The translations under genes were made by a program, and so were the position numbers. Below the pieces are notes generated by a model. That model was not told where the DNA came from. It was given only the letters and a program-made list of their open reading frames with translations, and ran no database searches. A stretch of DNA of 64,000 nucleotides, taken from positions 11,346,001 to 11,410,000 of the forward strand of contig CM060734.1 of the NCBI GenBank assembly GCA_030704615.1, read 5' to 3'. Origin of the DNA: Takakia lepidozioides (taxonomy: Eukaryota > Streptophyta > Takakiopsida > Takakiales > Takakiaceae). Positions within the stretch are counted from its first letter, which is position 1. Each line of letters starts with the position of its first letter. Below are positions 20,930 to 33,334 of the stretch, in pieces.

Positions 20930-21510
20930 ATATGAAAAAAAAAAAAAAAAAAAACCCCAAAGGCCCTAAACCTAAACCTAGAAAGCACTGTCGTCGCTGC
21001 CTGCAACCCCCACGCGTCTCAAACTGCGACGCGTTTTTTTGGATTTATCTGGCCGGGGTTCGCAAACGGCGACGGCAAACCATCGCAAACTGTGACTTGT
21101 TTTTTTGTTTTGAAAGAATAGGGCAGCCGGGCAGTTTGCGACGCCCGGCTGTTGCAGGGGCCTTTTGCCCTTCATGCCACCATGCGACGGCCTGACGTCG
21201 CAAGAAATGGCTGCGATGAAAGAAAGGGCAAGAAAGGGTTTTTTTTTTCGGCGTGCGACGACCGGCCATTGCCAGAAAGGGCTGCCTTCTGCCCTTCGCT
21301 TGGGGGCGACGCTTGGGCGTCGCACGGAAGGGCTGTCTTTTGCCCTTCATCCACCCGTGCAACGGCCAGGCGTCGCCGCCTGGCCCTCGGCGCCAGGTGG
21401 CGACCCGCGGGTTTGGTTGCGACGGCCCCAGCGTCGCAAACAGGCTCCGCGGGGTTGGCGTCGCACGCTCGGTGCCGCGCGGGGCGCGGCTGGCATCACA
21501 AACACCCCCC
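20930..21510. repeat. GC-rich subterminal repeats of the CACTA element
   Basis: Many short copies of GCGACG/CGTCGC in both orientations (for example about 21020, 21064, 21137, 21183, 21256, 21309, 21324, 21372 and 21420), with phrases such as GGGCTGTCTTTTGCCCTTC repeated. The composition (GC-rich, preceded by an A-run at 20934-20954) differs sharply from the neighbours. Frames across this block are by-products of the repeats. Confidence 0.65.
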
Positions 21511-21525
21511 CCATTTTCTGTAGTG
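21511..21525 (-). repeat. CACTA terminal inverted repeat, right end
   Basis: Minus strand reads CACTACAGAAAATGG. The next plus-strand bases are GCC, a possible 3-bp target duplication that cannot be checked without the left end. Confidence 0.65.
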
Positions 21526-21857
21526 GCCGATCGCCTACAAAAGGTTGGACTGTTCTCTATCGTTTATGGACTTGGGATGCAATCGAAGGTGGTCTCGAAG
21601 GAGGTACCGGAGGGGGTTTGCCCGAGATGGACCGGCATTAGATGGTCCGGCATGTGAGGAATCGCGAGTTTGCTACGCAACACGTCGGTTAAGGTGGAAT
21701 TGTAGTGGCAGGTTGTCATCATCCGAGGCTTCAACTTCCACCCGGTCCAATGTAGCAGAATGATGCGTGCATGTGGAAAACAGTCAACCCTGTTGCTCCT
21801 TGATGCCCACTATGTTGGTGGGGAGCTAGATGGGTTTTGGCATTGTGGTGGAGTTGG

Positions 21858-23443
21858 TCATATCGGTGAGGCATGTTCCCGTCCCGTCGACTGTACAATG
21901 GGTTCGGCACCATTGTTTGTATGAACAGGGTTGCATACGTCGCTCGGTCCTGATAGTTCATCTCCCCTAAGCTCTATTGGGGCACTGTCGGTGGCTTCAG
22001 CGTGTAGTGGGGGGCGAGGGTCGATCCCAACTTCATTATGAGGACCATGTTCTGGGGAGGACACAATTGCAGCTTCACCTTTATCTGTGATACGTACTTC
22101 CTCAAGAAGGTCATCAAATGTCGGCTGGATATAGGCATCCTCCTCTGTGAACGTAAACGGTTCATGAGCATTGTCGGGAGCATCATCGGACCCATCTTCA
22201 CTATCGGAGGCAGATGACTCCCTCTGAGATGATTCCCTGTGAGACTCAGTATCGTCACTCATCAAATCTTCCTCAGAAGCAGAGTCTTCCTCAGAAGCAG
22301 AGTCTTCGGAATGCAAAAAATCCTCTCATACCATGCTGCAGCATTATCCGCTGCCCTTTCACGTAGCAGTCGGCAATTGGTATCCACATACACCAATTTG
22401 TCAGCCCTCGCATGATTCAACCTGTTGTGAATCTTATTGTGAACAAATGAGTAACTACTCTAATTGCGTTCGCAAGATGAGGCAGAGCACACTTGGGCAA
22501 GAATACGCTTCGCAATGGGAGCCAATGTTCTTGCTCCAGCTCCAATCAAATCCCACCATTCATGTGGCAACATATTGAGCTCTTTTGGATCCGGCATGTC
22601 CTCAAAAGGGTCGCGGCGATCTGAGAAGCATTGGTACTCGGATATAGCTCTCTCTGCCATGTTTGGCGGAGCCAGTCCCATGAGCACTCGCACGAGGCCG
22701 GCCTTGGCATCAGCGTCGTCTCGGAGCATGGTATTGTCGAGCAATAATGGATTGAGCAAAGCCCCCGCATAATGCAAGTCCGTTTGAACCATCAACTGAC
22801 GGTCGTAAAATGCATCATCAGCACTGTCCGCAAGTTCAGGTTCCAAGGAGAAGGGAGGATGCCTCAGGGATTGGACATGCTTCTCAAGATTTTGCATTAA
22901 TAACCATGCTTTGCCCATTACTGGTTGCTTTCCATCAAACTCCCGCAAGACGATTAACACCGGCTCTACCATATAAACAAAGTTTTCACATTTCTTCCAG
23001 AAATCATCGCTGCGAATGATGTTCCGAACTTTTCAACTTTTGCCCAATGACTTGGCTTTTCTGGAGTCCCGCAATGTCTGTGTGTACGCATCCCATTGAG
23101 GATCGATGATGGTGTGCTCCAAACTGCTCTTCACCATCACCAACCGATCCACCATCAAGAAGTTAGTGGCAAAACAAGTTTCGCCTGGATTCCGGAGGCT
23201 GTATTTGGGTTCATGCCTCCTATATATTGCCAAAGGGATGTGGTGCAACGGCAAAAGGTGCGCACCCTCCTCTTGGGCTACACTCTCGTTCAATGGAAGA
23301 GAACATCCAAAGCAACCTCAAGTGTTTGCGCCAAAAGAAGTGAGGAGCTTGGTGACCCTGCTCCCTTATATATGCTCCAGGAAGGATGAAAGTGAAATGA
23401 ATAAATGACGAACCAATAGCGCCCACCCGAAAAAGGCGGTACA
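21858..23443 (-). pseudogene. hAT-family transposase, C-terminal half
   Basis: From about 23.3 kb leftward: a DUF659-like region with TCFATNFLMVDRLVMVKSSL, then WKKCENFVYMVEPVLIVLREFD. Next comes the hAT dimerisation region ending WWDLIGAGARTLAPIAKRIL, ACSASSCERN-like sequence and FVHNKIHNRLNHARADKLVY. Plant hAT transposases carry the SS-CERNWS and FVHNK-RNRL motifs at this point. Two in-frame stops are seen: TGA at about 23036 and TAG at about 22459, in place of the Trp of CERNW. A one-base shift in a T-run at about 22318 leads into an acidic Ser/Glu/Asp tail (SEEDSASEED repeat), ending near 21858. The BED finger and N-terminal catalytic part are missing. Confidence 0.8.
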
Positions 23444-24197
23444 ACCATATTTGTTATAATTTTAAAATTAAGCGACCGCTAATACTGCGATCACTATTTT
23501 TATTTTTTATGAAGCAGTTTGCATTCTGTAGTCTTGATTTGTGGCAATTATATCACTGGTAACTGGGTAGTTGTGCGTGTTCCTGTGGCCTGCAGTCAAG
23601 CTTTTTGCAAGTTGGGGGATATTGCAGCAGTTTGCATTTAGTATTTATAGTATAGTAGTCATGTGTGTAACATTTGGAAATAAATGGCCTTTTGTTGTGC
23701 CCCTGAGTAAGAGAATTAGGGGGTAGCAGCATGAACCTTGGGCAATTTTGGGGTATATGGAATTGACATATCTTTTTGAAGCTGTTGTGGGGCCTAGAGG
23801 TGGTGGGGCGCACAAGGGGGAATACATGGTATTGCAACTCTGGTGTTAGGGTGTGGCACTGGAGAGGGTAGTGGGTTAGTGTTTGGCTTATCATCCTAAC
23901 ACACAAAGGCGTAGATTGCCTGAAAATATTGGTATTTTTAAGGAGGGAGGTTGGTGATTGAGGTCCCATTTGACTATTACAGAGTGTTTCTACTTGGTAC
24001 AATTTATGTGCGCAGCGATTAAGTTCCTGAATGGATGCAGCTAGGGGGGTTTTAGATTGAGTCATTGTGGGAGAAGTATAGCTGCTCACAAGTGGAGAGA
24101 TATATTGTTGCTGTACTTTGAGGCTGTACTTGGGGGTTTGTTTAAGTTGCAGCCTAGGTGTGATGTAGGTGACGGGGTCAATTGTGTGTTGTGGTAA
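23444..24197. other. No recognisable gene
   Basis: The longest frame (minus, about 178 codons) has Pro/Thr/His-rich composition without a motif. Possibly further hAT or unrelated repeat DNA. Confidence 0.3.
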
Positions 24198-25745
24198 GTG
24201 GATATATCAATATTAAGCCTCGACAGGGGAGATTGCAAAAATAGCAAAGTGGGCTTTCCTGGGACAATGATTGGAGCCTCGACGGGAGATATATCCCCAA
24301 CACCAAAAAAAACAAAAAAAACACCTCCCGAAGGGAGCGTATTTATGGTGTCTCTTCACCACACTTGGGCTATTGCCTTCCAGCTGAAAGGTGGAATCCT
24401 TCATGACACATCAGACCGTGGTTTGAACGAACCCACAACCACATCCAATGTGGTATATGCCCATTACCACTGGGCTACATGCTGGTTGTCGCGATAGTTA
24501 TCAATAATGATTGGATATATTACTACTCAATAAATTCATGGAAAAAATAAATGGGGCCTTGACATGAGAGACGTACTTGGATACATAGGAGATTGCACAT
24601 GGGTTTAGATGACATTGGACACTTGGGCCTCTACATGGGAGATGCACTTGGATACATGAATAGAAAATCGCATTTGGGCTTAGATGGGCCTCGACATAGG
24701 AGACGCACCGGGATGCATAAAAGATCTTACACTTGGGCTTAGATGGCACTAGACACTTGGGCTAAAAGCATAGGCTATCCTAGAGGTCGCATTTGGGCCT
24801 CGACATAGGAGACGCACTTGGATATATAGGGGATTGCACTTGGACTTATATGACACTCGACACTTGGGCCAATAGCACATGCTACCCTAGATATCAACTT
24901 ATAGAAATATGAACAATTTTGGTTGTGAAAATTTAACTAAATTACACTAGAGGTCGCACTTGGGCCTTTACATGGGAGACGCACTTGGATACATAGGAAA
25001 TTGCAATTGGTCTTAGATTTTCAATTCTTCACACATGGGCCAATGGCACAGGCTACCCTAGAGGTCACACTTGGGCCTCAACATAGGAGACGCATTGGGA
25101 TACATATCAGATCTTGCACTTGAGCTTAGATGACACTGGACACTTGGGCCAATGGCACAGGCTATCTTAGAGGTCGCATTTGGGCCTCGACGTAGGAGAC
25201 GCACTTGGATATATAGGGGATTGCACTTGGACTTAGATAACACTGGACACTTGGGCCAACGGCACAGGCTACCCTAATCAATATATGAAGCAAGTCAGTT
25301 TGTTTGTTTTGTTTTGTTTTGTTTTGTAGCATTGAGATGTCCCAAACCGCGGGGCCCCGGCACTGGTGCTTGGTACCATTGGAAAGCCCTCGACAATGAG
25401 GGGTGCACTGGCTTGGTCTCATGACTTTTGGACTTGTGGTGTGGGAGATATGGAATTTCAAGTACTTTTGGTCGTTGGAAATTCGCGAAAAATAGCAAAG
25501 TGGGCATTCCTGGGACAATGGTTGGAGCCTTGACAGGAGAGATATCAAGGAAAAGGTCTCCGGTTCAAATCTGGTCGTAGGCTCTGTGGTAAAATAATGA
25601 TTAGACTTAGATGACTTAAATGACATTGGACACTTGGGCCAATGGCATAGGCTACCCTAGAGGTCGCATTTGGGCCTCGACATAGGAGACGCACTTGGAT
25701 ACATAGGAGATTGCACTTGGACTTAGATTTTAATTCTTCACACAT
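24198..25745 (+). repeat. Tandem array, about 100-bp units (left arm of inverted pair)
   Basis: Units contain AGGAGACGCACTTGGATA, GATTGCACTTGGGCTTAGATG and GACACTTGGGCCAATGGCACA followed by GGTCGCATTTGGGCCTCGACA. They recur from about 24.55 to 25.26 kb and again at 25.6-25.74 kb. Between them, 25.27-25.56 kb is a non-tandem block with a (GTTTT)n run and GGAAAGCCCTCGACAATGAG. The whole is mirrored at 27.94-28.98 kb. Confidence 0.75.
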
Positions 25746-27940
25746 GGGTTAACGTGTCGTGCGCATATATATCGCTACACAACTACATCGTTGTCCAAAA
25801 CCACACAACACATGTGCACACCAAACACTAGTCCATCACTAGGCTGCCACTAGCCACCACTAGTGCTGCCACTAGTCCATCACAAGTTCTTGTGAATTTG
25901 GACGAGCAACAGCTTTCCATAAAGCTGCCCCCTTCTCTATCACGCCTGCACTGCCACATCCATCCTTGAGAACACTACAATTTCACCAACAAGCAGCTGT
26001 ATCTCTGTTTGTGATTTACTCCCACTGAAGAAGAATAAACATGCCAAACATCAAAATTAAATAATAAACGTGGCACGACGAGAACCAAATCATGACGGAA
26101 AAATATTTGCACGAAGAAACTAAAACACAACATTTCACAGCTTTCTTGAACCTACAAGCCTTCTTGAAATTAAACAATGTTCTATGTTTGATGTCAGTTT
26201 CACCCTTCCACCTGATTTGAGATCAACCCTAAGATGCCATCATGTTCGACATACTTGTCATTCATGGAACTTTGAAGTGGTATGCTGGAACTACCTTGTG
26301 CAAGAGAATCAGGGAAAAGAGAGCTCAGTGGAGGTAGCAGCAAAGAATAGTGGGATACTTCAGAGCCAAAAAGACGTGTGTATGAGTATAAGCATGCCAA
26401 CAAAGGAACAAGAAGAGACATTGCACACTCCAAAGCAAGATGAAGAACAGGGGAAATGAAATGGTCCTATATAATGTCCGCGGAAAGCTCATAGAGCTTA
26501 TGGGACAAAATGAGGAACATGGGAGAAAAGCATGCCTGCCTTCATGTCCACACGGTCTACTTTTCGATAGAAGGCAAACATGCCCTGAATCTTTGATTGT
26601 CGTGCATCATACTCAAAGTTGTCGGCAAGGAATAATTGTCCAGAAACATTACTTCATCAAGAGCACCACCACCACAAGCAAGGTCCAAGCATCGACCCTG
26701 ACCAACTCAGAGCAACATGGAGGGTACATGGCAATGTGCCGTACTTCCACCCCTTCATTTGTGTAGACAGAACATAACCAACTTAAGGAGCTTCTACTCC
26801 AGGTGGTCCACCATACATGACGTAATTCTGCACTGCACAGGTGTGTACTAGTTGAGCCTAAAAGCTTCTACAACCCAAGATCATTCGGTATATGACTTTG
26901 TATCTATGTGCCGTGCTGCACTACACTACATAAAGCGATGCAATTACATATATAGCAACAAAAAACAAGGTTGCATTTGTGGCTCACCTTAAGTTGCATG
27001 TGTTGGATCCCTTGGAGACATCACAGTTCACGGACAATCTCTCAAAAACTTAAACCCTAAAAACCATAACAAAACGTAGCTCGGTCATGCGTTACGCGCC
27101 TCCTCACGTATTAAATTAACCCCAGTTACGGCCCAACTCAACGTTTTCTTCATTGGTGATTTATCGCCAGATTTCGACCTCAAGAAAAACAAACGGAATA
27201 TTTTGCAGTAAATTCTCTGTTTTTTCATGGATGAAATCGCCAAACTTCTCCAAATAAAAAATAAATTGTGGATGAATTCGCCAAATATGGATGATAATGG
27301 ATTAAAGTATGGATGTGGATGATTGTATCCTAATTTCAGTGGATGAACAGAATGTACGACTATTTTTCACAAAACTCTCTAGCCACTCGTGCTGTTTTTC
27401 AAATTTATAAAAACAAATTGGGGCCCAACTTTTATTATGGATGGATTTACCATTTATTTCCTTTGAACAAAACCGTAAAATTTGCTTAATGTCCAACGAA
27501 TTTACAGAGCCTCAGCCAGTGGTGTGAGGAAGTGTTTCGTATAGGGGCCATTAGGGTTAGTGAACCCTCCAAGTTATAGATTCCCATACATGACATTGGG
27601 TATTCATCTCATCATGGTATATCAGAGAGTCCATCTGAGCCAATGACAATCTAGTTACAGCGAAATAAAATGTTAATCTATGTGATGGCAGGGATATTAT
27701 GCTATAAAGCATAACATTGTTTCCAGCATTGCTCCTCTTTACCTTGCATCAATTATGCAGTTGACACTAAGTCATGATTATACATGAAATGCATGTGCAG
27801 AGGCTGGATGTATTGAGGTGTTGGAATGTGACTGGTATGGGCATTGTGATCCTGATACTTAATTTCTCCTTTTGTTGAGATAAGTGGAGCTACATGGGGA
27901 TAACACATTAGTTTCCCCTGTTCTTTTCCCTGTTTGTTCA
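25746..27940. other. Spacer between inverted arrays; no recognisable gene
   Basis: AT-rich DNA. Frames at 26184-26459 and 26440-26766 (+) show no motif. A stretch near 27190-27470 has repeated GGATGAAT/GGATGATTG. Nothing assignable. Confidence 0.35.
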
Positions 27941-28980
27941 AGTATACTAGGGTAGCCTATGTCGTTGGCCCAAGTGTCCAGTGTCATCTAAGCCCAAATG
28001 CAATCCCCTATGTATCCCAGTGCGTCTCCTATGTCGAGACCCAAGTGCGACCTCTAGAGTAGTCTGTGCCGTTGGCCCAAGCGTCCAGTGTCATCTATCT
28101 CCAAGTGCAATCCCCTATGTATCCAGAGGCCCCACTCTTTGGGAGATCTAGGGTAGCCTGTGTCGTTTGGCCCCATGTGCAATCTTGTATCCAAGTGCGT
28201 CTCCTATGTCAAGGCCCAAGTTGACCTCTACGGTGGCTTCTGCCGTTGGCCCATGTGTGAATAATTGTAGGCCCATCTAAGCCCAGTGTGCAATCTTTTA
28301 TGTATCCAAGTGCATCTCCCATGTAGATGCCCAAGTGTCCACTGTCATTTAAAACCAAGTGCAATTTCTTATGTATCCCAGTGCGTCTCTTATGTTGAGG
28401 CCCAAGTGCGACCTCTAGTGTAGCCTATGCCGTTGGCCTATGTTTGAAAAATTGAAATCTAAGCCCAAGTGCAATCTTCTATTCATGTATCCAAGTGCAT
28501 CTCCCATGTAGAGGCCCAAGTGTAACCTCCAGTGTCCACTGCAATCCCCATATCCAAAGACCTACAATTTGGGAGATCTCTATGTCATTGCCCACTTTGC
28601 TATTTTTGCAATCTCCCCTGTCGAGGCTTCATATATTGATATATCCACTTTGCTATTTTTTGTGAATTTCCAGCGACCAAAAGTATTTGAAATTCCAAAT
28701 CTCCCACATGAAGGGCCAATCATTGCTCCAGGAAAGCCCACTTTGCTATTTTTCTCGAATTTCCAACGACCCAAAGCACTTGAAATTCCAGATCTCCCAC
28801 ACCGCTGGTCCAAAAATCATGAGACCAAGCCGGTGCACCCCTCCTCACCGAGGGCTTTCCAACGACACCAAGCACCCACGTTGGGGCCCGTGGTTTGGGA
28901 GATCTCAACGACGCTACAAAACAAAACAAAACAAAACAAACGTCTCGCTTCATATATTGATGGAGCTCATCGGGCAAACA
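27941..28980 (-). repeat. Tandem array and flank, right arm of inverted pair
   Basis: Contains the same units as 24.5-25.7 kb in reverse complement (for example CCAAGTGTCCAGTGTCATCTAA, CCCAAGTGCGACCTCTAG, ATCCAAGTGCGTCTCC), then at 28.6-28.98 kb the reverse complement of the non-tandem block with an (AAAAC)n run. Two related blocks at 28625-28680 and 28735-28800 both carry CCACTTTGCTATTTTT, so the flank is itself duplicated. Confidence 0.75.
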
Positions 28981-31440
28981 CTCTAGTTTACCTGGTACTT
29001 TCCCATGTTATTCAGATGTCAAAGGAAAGGTCACGGGAAAATAGGGCCCACCCTCAAAAGGGGGCAGTAGCCGCAAGGCGAAGTGACTCTTAGTTACGCC
29101 GGCCTCGGCCGGAGTCTTCTCTTTCTCTCTCACGGGGAAAAGAAAAAACTCCTTTTACAACTCTTTCCACACAAGACAAACGTACATCGTTCCCTGTTGC
29201 TACTCAGGGACGTTCCGAAAGCTCCTTGTGTCTCCGGATTGCCGGACTCGCCAGGAATCTTTCTGATCATTATAGGACCTAGTTATAAGTCTAAAATAAC
29301 ATGCATTCTATAGAGGCCGGCCTGTGAAACTTAGAACTGATTTTGCATGCACGTATGATATCAGATATATGTTTCCCAGCAAGCCTACAAGGTATGAATT
29401 AGAGAGTACAGTCTACCCTAGATAAATGTTACCTCTATGAATGTTAAACTACCATAAATGTTAAGAAAATTTTACTCCCCTACTTGTGCACACTAGCAAA
29501 TGTTGTGTTATTTGTTAACAATTGTTTACTCTCTCTTTGTTAATTTGCCCTCCATAAATGTTAAGTGTACCATAAAGGCATCACCTAAGAGGAGAAAGTA
29601 GTATAAGTTCCAACTAGATTATGATAAGATTCCATCTTAAAACATAATCAATCAGAAGACCAAAAAGTAAGTTGGAGGTACCGTACAAACCTAGCTTATT
29701 AGGCAATATTAATTCAAAAGGTACATTCACACCTGTGGATTGGCTCGACTTAATATATGAGTGATGTTTTCATGTGCAAGTATGTGAGTTTGAGAGAGCT
29801 TGTGTGCTTGTATCTTCCTTTCTTCATCACTCGAGAAAGATCAGCTCGAGTCTGTGAGTGTCAGGTTCGAGTTAGTTGTAGCACTTGTGTTTTCAGATCA
29901 TGAGAAACGGTTCAGCCTAGAGTGCAGGGATCCGTGCATGAGCCTATCCAAAGCGGATAGAGTGCAAAGGCGAACAGGTTGCAGGTTTGCCATGGATAGA
30001 GAGGCGGGTAGCCTATGTTGAAGAGCGGCGTTGCATAGCTCCATAGCTCGGCGGCAGCAGGTGCAGGAGCAAACCCCAGCGCGGGGAGAGCTCGGGAACG
30101 CGTGGGAACGTCCGGGAACGCATGAGAACTCGTTGGGAGTTCCAGGGAACGCAGGGAATAATGGCCGTGATAGGCCGTGGGGGCGGTATCACGAGATACC
30201 ACGAGCCTAGGCCGTGACTGTTGACCGTGACCGTTGACCGTGACCGTTGGAAGCCGTGGTGCGGACACAACGGATGGGCACGGTGACCAGATCGTGGGGA
30301 TGGCGGGCCGTGAAGGCTGGTGGGAGTGGTACCATGGGGTATCACGGGGCAGCCCGTGGCCAACGAGCGCCTAGGGCGGGCCGGGAGGAGTCACGGCGGT
30401 TGGAGCCACGGAAGGCCGTGAACAGGCAGAGTGAAAAAATAAATAAAATAAAATAAAATAAAATCTTTTTTTCACTCGTTTCGTGGGACCTTGATGGGGA
30501 GGCTGGGCTCTGTAGAACAACGGTTTTGAGCTAGCTGATCCGGCAGAAAAGTCGGAATTGCCTCCCTGTTGCGTTTTAACAAAGGGGATTACTTCCCGCA
30601 GATAATCTTTTCGGGTTTTCAGCCCAATTCTTAACTATGGGGGAGACCAGCCTGCAGGTAATTCCTTTGGACAGAATGTTGTTGGGGCCCATATGTACCT
30701 CTATTTGCTCCATTTTTGAACCTTCAGTGAATGGCGTGGTTTCCTGAGGTGGTTCCATTCTGACGAATGGCTGGTGGACATAAGGAGGCACTGGCGGACC
30801 CTGTGGAGGCTTGCATGGGGCCTTGGAGGCCAAGTTTCATGAGCTCGTGGAGGGCGGTTTGAGGAGTGTCTACAGGATGCTCTCATGGTCATGCAAGTGA
30901 GAGAAGAGATGGAAAAAAAAGGGTGTTGGGATGAGAGCATGCTGGGGATAGGCATTGCTTTAGCTTCCCTTCCTCGTAGCCTTCTACCTTCTTTGTAGGC
31001 CGAGACCTTTCCGTAGGTGAAGGCAAGAGTCAATCCGGTTTTGGGCTGGGTTGCAGGAGCGACACTGTGGAGTTGTTTTTGGTGTGGGGGAGTTGTTGTT
31101 TTCATTCTTGTGGATCCCCTCCACACTTGCATGCTTGATTGTGTGCCATGCTAGTTTTGTGTGGGCGCTTGATTTTATAGGTGGTTGACTCGGGCTTGAT
31201 CGCCGATCCAACCCTAGAGCATGCTGTCGATGGTGAGGCTGGGTTGATGACCAGTCAGACCATCTTTGTTTCTCCTGTGGTGAGGTTGGAGGTGATGACC
31301 AGCCAACCATGGGAGTGCCTGCGGTGGATGCAGGTGCAGGTGCACGCTATGTTAGGAACCTAGTATTTAAACCATAAACCGCATCAGGTTCTCTACCCGG
31401 ATACCTTGTGGAGAGGGGGTTAGAGACAGGTTCATGACCG
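28981..31440. other. No recognisable gene; simple repeats
   Basis: Holds a TAAATGTTA-rich AT block (29400-29570), a GC-rich block at 30.0-30.43 kb with a 12-base repeat (CCGTTGACCGTGA) at about 30215-30250, and a (AAAAT)n run at 30437-30463. Some of this may be the 5' LTR or leader of the gypsy element that follows; I could not define an LTR. Confidence 0.35.
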
Positions 31441-33334
31441 GTTGAGTGTCAGTTTGTCAACACGGAGGTGCCACTAGTTGCTGGGGAAACTGCCGGTACG
31501 AGCACTAGCGATACTAACGGGTATACGAGACGAGGTGTGCGGTTTAGGCCACCTTCACCTCCTGTGTCTTCTACGGAAGGTTCTGATTCGGATTGTGAAT
31601 TAGGAGAATTCACACCGGCGGTGTAAGTTGTTTCCTTGCCATTGTTGTGGGACACAATGGAGGAGATGTATGGAGCCACCAAGGGGCCACGTAGGTACTC
31701 TGGGGCGGTGGGCACCATTGATTGCCCAGAGGGAGGCAATGGTTTGGCACCGACACAACCTGCACAGTTGCAGTGTGGGCATTGTGGCAAGTACGGGCAT
31801 GGAGAGGCCTAGTGCTATGGTTTGCATCCTGAGTTGCGCCCAGGCCAGTTCCAAGGGAACAATGGTGGCCGGGGGCGAGGTGGAGCAGCCCAGAGAGGAC
31901 GAGGTGGCCAGGCACGAGGTGTAGGCCAAGGGCAAGCTCAACATGGCCAAAGACGCGGAGGTCAGGGTGGTGACCAAAGCATGGCCAACCGGCTTCAACA
32001 GCTAGAGCAGAGGCTCGCTGCCATGGCCACAACTCAGGTGGTACCGGCTCCAAGGCCGGATGGTCCACCTCCTGCTCTTGTGGGAGGAGACATGGGAGGC
32101 ATGGGATTCATGTGCGGGGGAGCACTACCACTAGTGAGGGGTGCCACTACCGCTACCACTATGGTGGGGCACCACTACCACTAGTGTCGGGTAGCACTAC
32201 CACTACCACTATCACTATGTGCGGGGCACGACTACCACTAGTGTAAGTGGAATCAGCTGCGGCATTGACTCGAGGAGCAACACGAGTTCCTGAGCCACGG
32301 GGTGCGGAGGTGGAGTTGGATCCACGGCGTGGGAAGGCAAGCCGTCAGGCCAGGCTTCCTCAGTCATTCACATTGGCGGAGACAGTGTCGATGCCGTCCA
32401 TTGCACCTAGTTCTCGCCCGACTGTTACCGAGGCGGAGGTTACTATGCCATTGGGGAGAGCTACACAGGCAGCACCACTACCCTACAGTGGGGTCACGGA
32501 CTCATCGTCCACGGCCATGGTGGACTAACTTGATGCCACCTGCACTGCTCAAGCATGCATTTGATGGGGTGCAGCGGCCAGCACACCTCACAGTAGATAG
32601 CATTTTGGACACAGGGAGGCAGTCTCAGCGTGTGAGACACAAAGACCGTTCGCCTTTGGCAGTGGTCAACAAGGTGGGTCAACCACGAGCAGCACTACCT
32701 ACACTGCTCAGCTTCCCAGGATCGTATGCTTTCCGGGATAGTGGACCTGGCCTCTTGTGGGATGCTCAGTTGCAGCAGTTAGTGGAGCCTAATGTCGATG
32801 AGCGAGATCGGGCTATGGGTTTTTCCACTGGGACCACGACGGTGCCTTTTCTTTCTGAGCATCACGTCGTCAGGTGTTGGGGCAAGCGATGGATCTCAAT
32901 TGCTTGACCTGGATTATCATCTTGGCTATGGCTGAACAACGTAGAGTGCAGAGTGCACTTCCCTCGACGGTCACTCTCCCTACCGAGACGGTACAGGCAG
33001 TGAGTGGGAGCGAGCCGGTGAGGACCACAGGGTGTAGACATCCATGGCACACGTGGGAGGTGCTCGAGGTTCAGAGGGAGTTGGCAGCCAAGGCGGCTGT
33101 GATGGATGAGGTTGGGGATTCTTCTCAGGTTGAGGAGGTCCTCAAGGATGAGATGATGGGGCAGGATGAGGCCTTGTCATTGATTGAGCAGGCAGGGAGT
33201 ACTGCTCAAGAGGTTGCGGCATAGCAACCACGGGACGCGTCTTCTACCTCTAAGTCTGCTGGACTGAAGGTTGCAATTACGGAGGACAATTGGGAGCCTG
33301 ACATTGGACCCATTGTCACTGGAGGAGAGACAAT
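31440..33334 (+). pseudogene. Ty3-gypsy gag, zinc knuckle and protease-side segment
   Basis: At about 31770 the frame reads QCGHCGKYGHGEA, then a TAG, then CYGLHPELRPG. This is a CCHC knuckle (C-X2-C-X4-H-X4-C) with a stop inside it in place of one residue. A Gly/Arg/Gln-rich RGG-like tract follows (31855-31980). At 32.5-32.95 kb in shifted frames comes MGFSTGTTTVPFLSEHH and then LGQAMDLNCLTWII, matching a linker known to me from plant and algal gypsy polyproteins. The reading frame changes several times; several stops replace Gln codons. Decayed. Confidence 0.6.

Larger units (their letters stand above)
19237..21525 (+). mobile_element. CACTA (En/Spm) transposon relic, right end present
   Basis: Combines a TNP2-type C-terminal coding region (19.24-20.6 kb), GC-rich subterminal repeats (about 20.98-21.51 kb) and a terminus reading CACTACAGAAAATGG on the minus strand at 21511-21525. 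CACTA elements begin and end with CACTA and carry subterminal repeats. The catalytic N-terminal part of the transposase and the left terminus are not found, so the left side is lost, perhaps where the 17.7-19.0 kb repeats lie. Confidence 0.78.

Noticed and set aside
20930-21657. Several overlapping ORFs of 100-160 codons
   Set aside because: All come from the GC-rich subterminal CACTA repeats; no motif and several frames open at once.
25555-25600. tRNA-like T-arm (GGTTCAAATC)
   Set aside because: No matching anticodon or acceptor stems; it lies within the tandem-array region.
29912-30456. Overlapping ORFs in both directions around 30.0-30.4 kb
   Set aside because: GC-rich, repeat-bearing DNA (CCGTTGACCGTGA) opens frames by chance; no motif.
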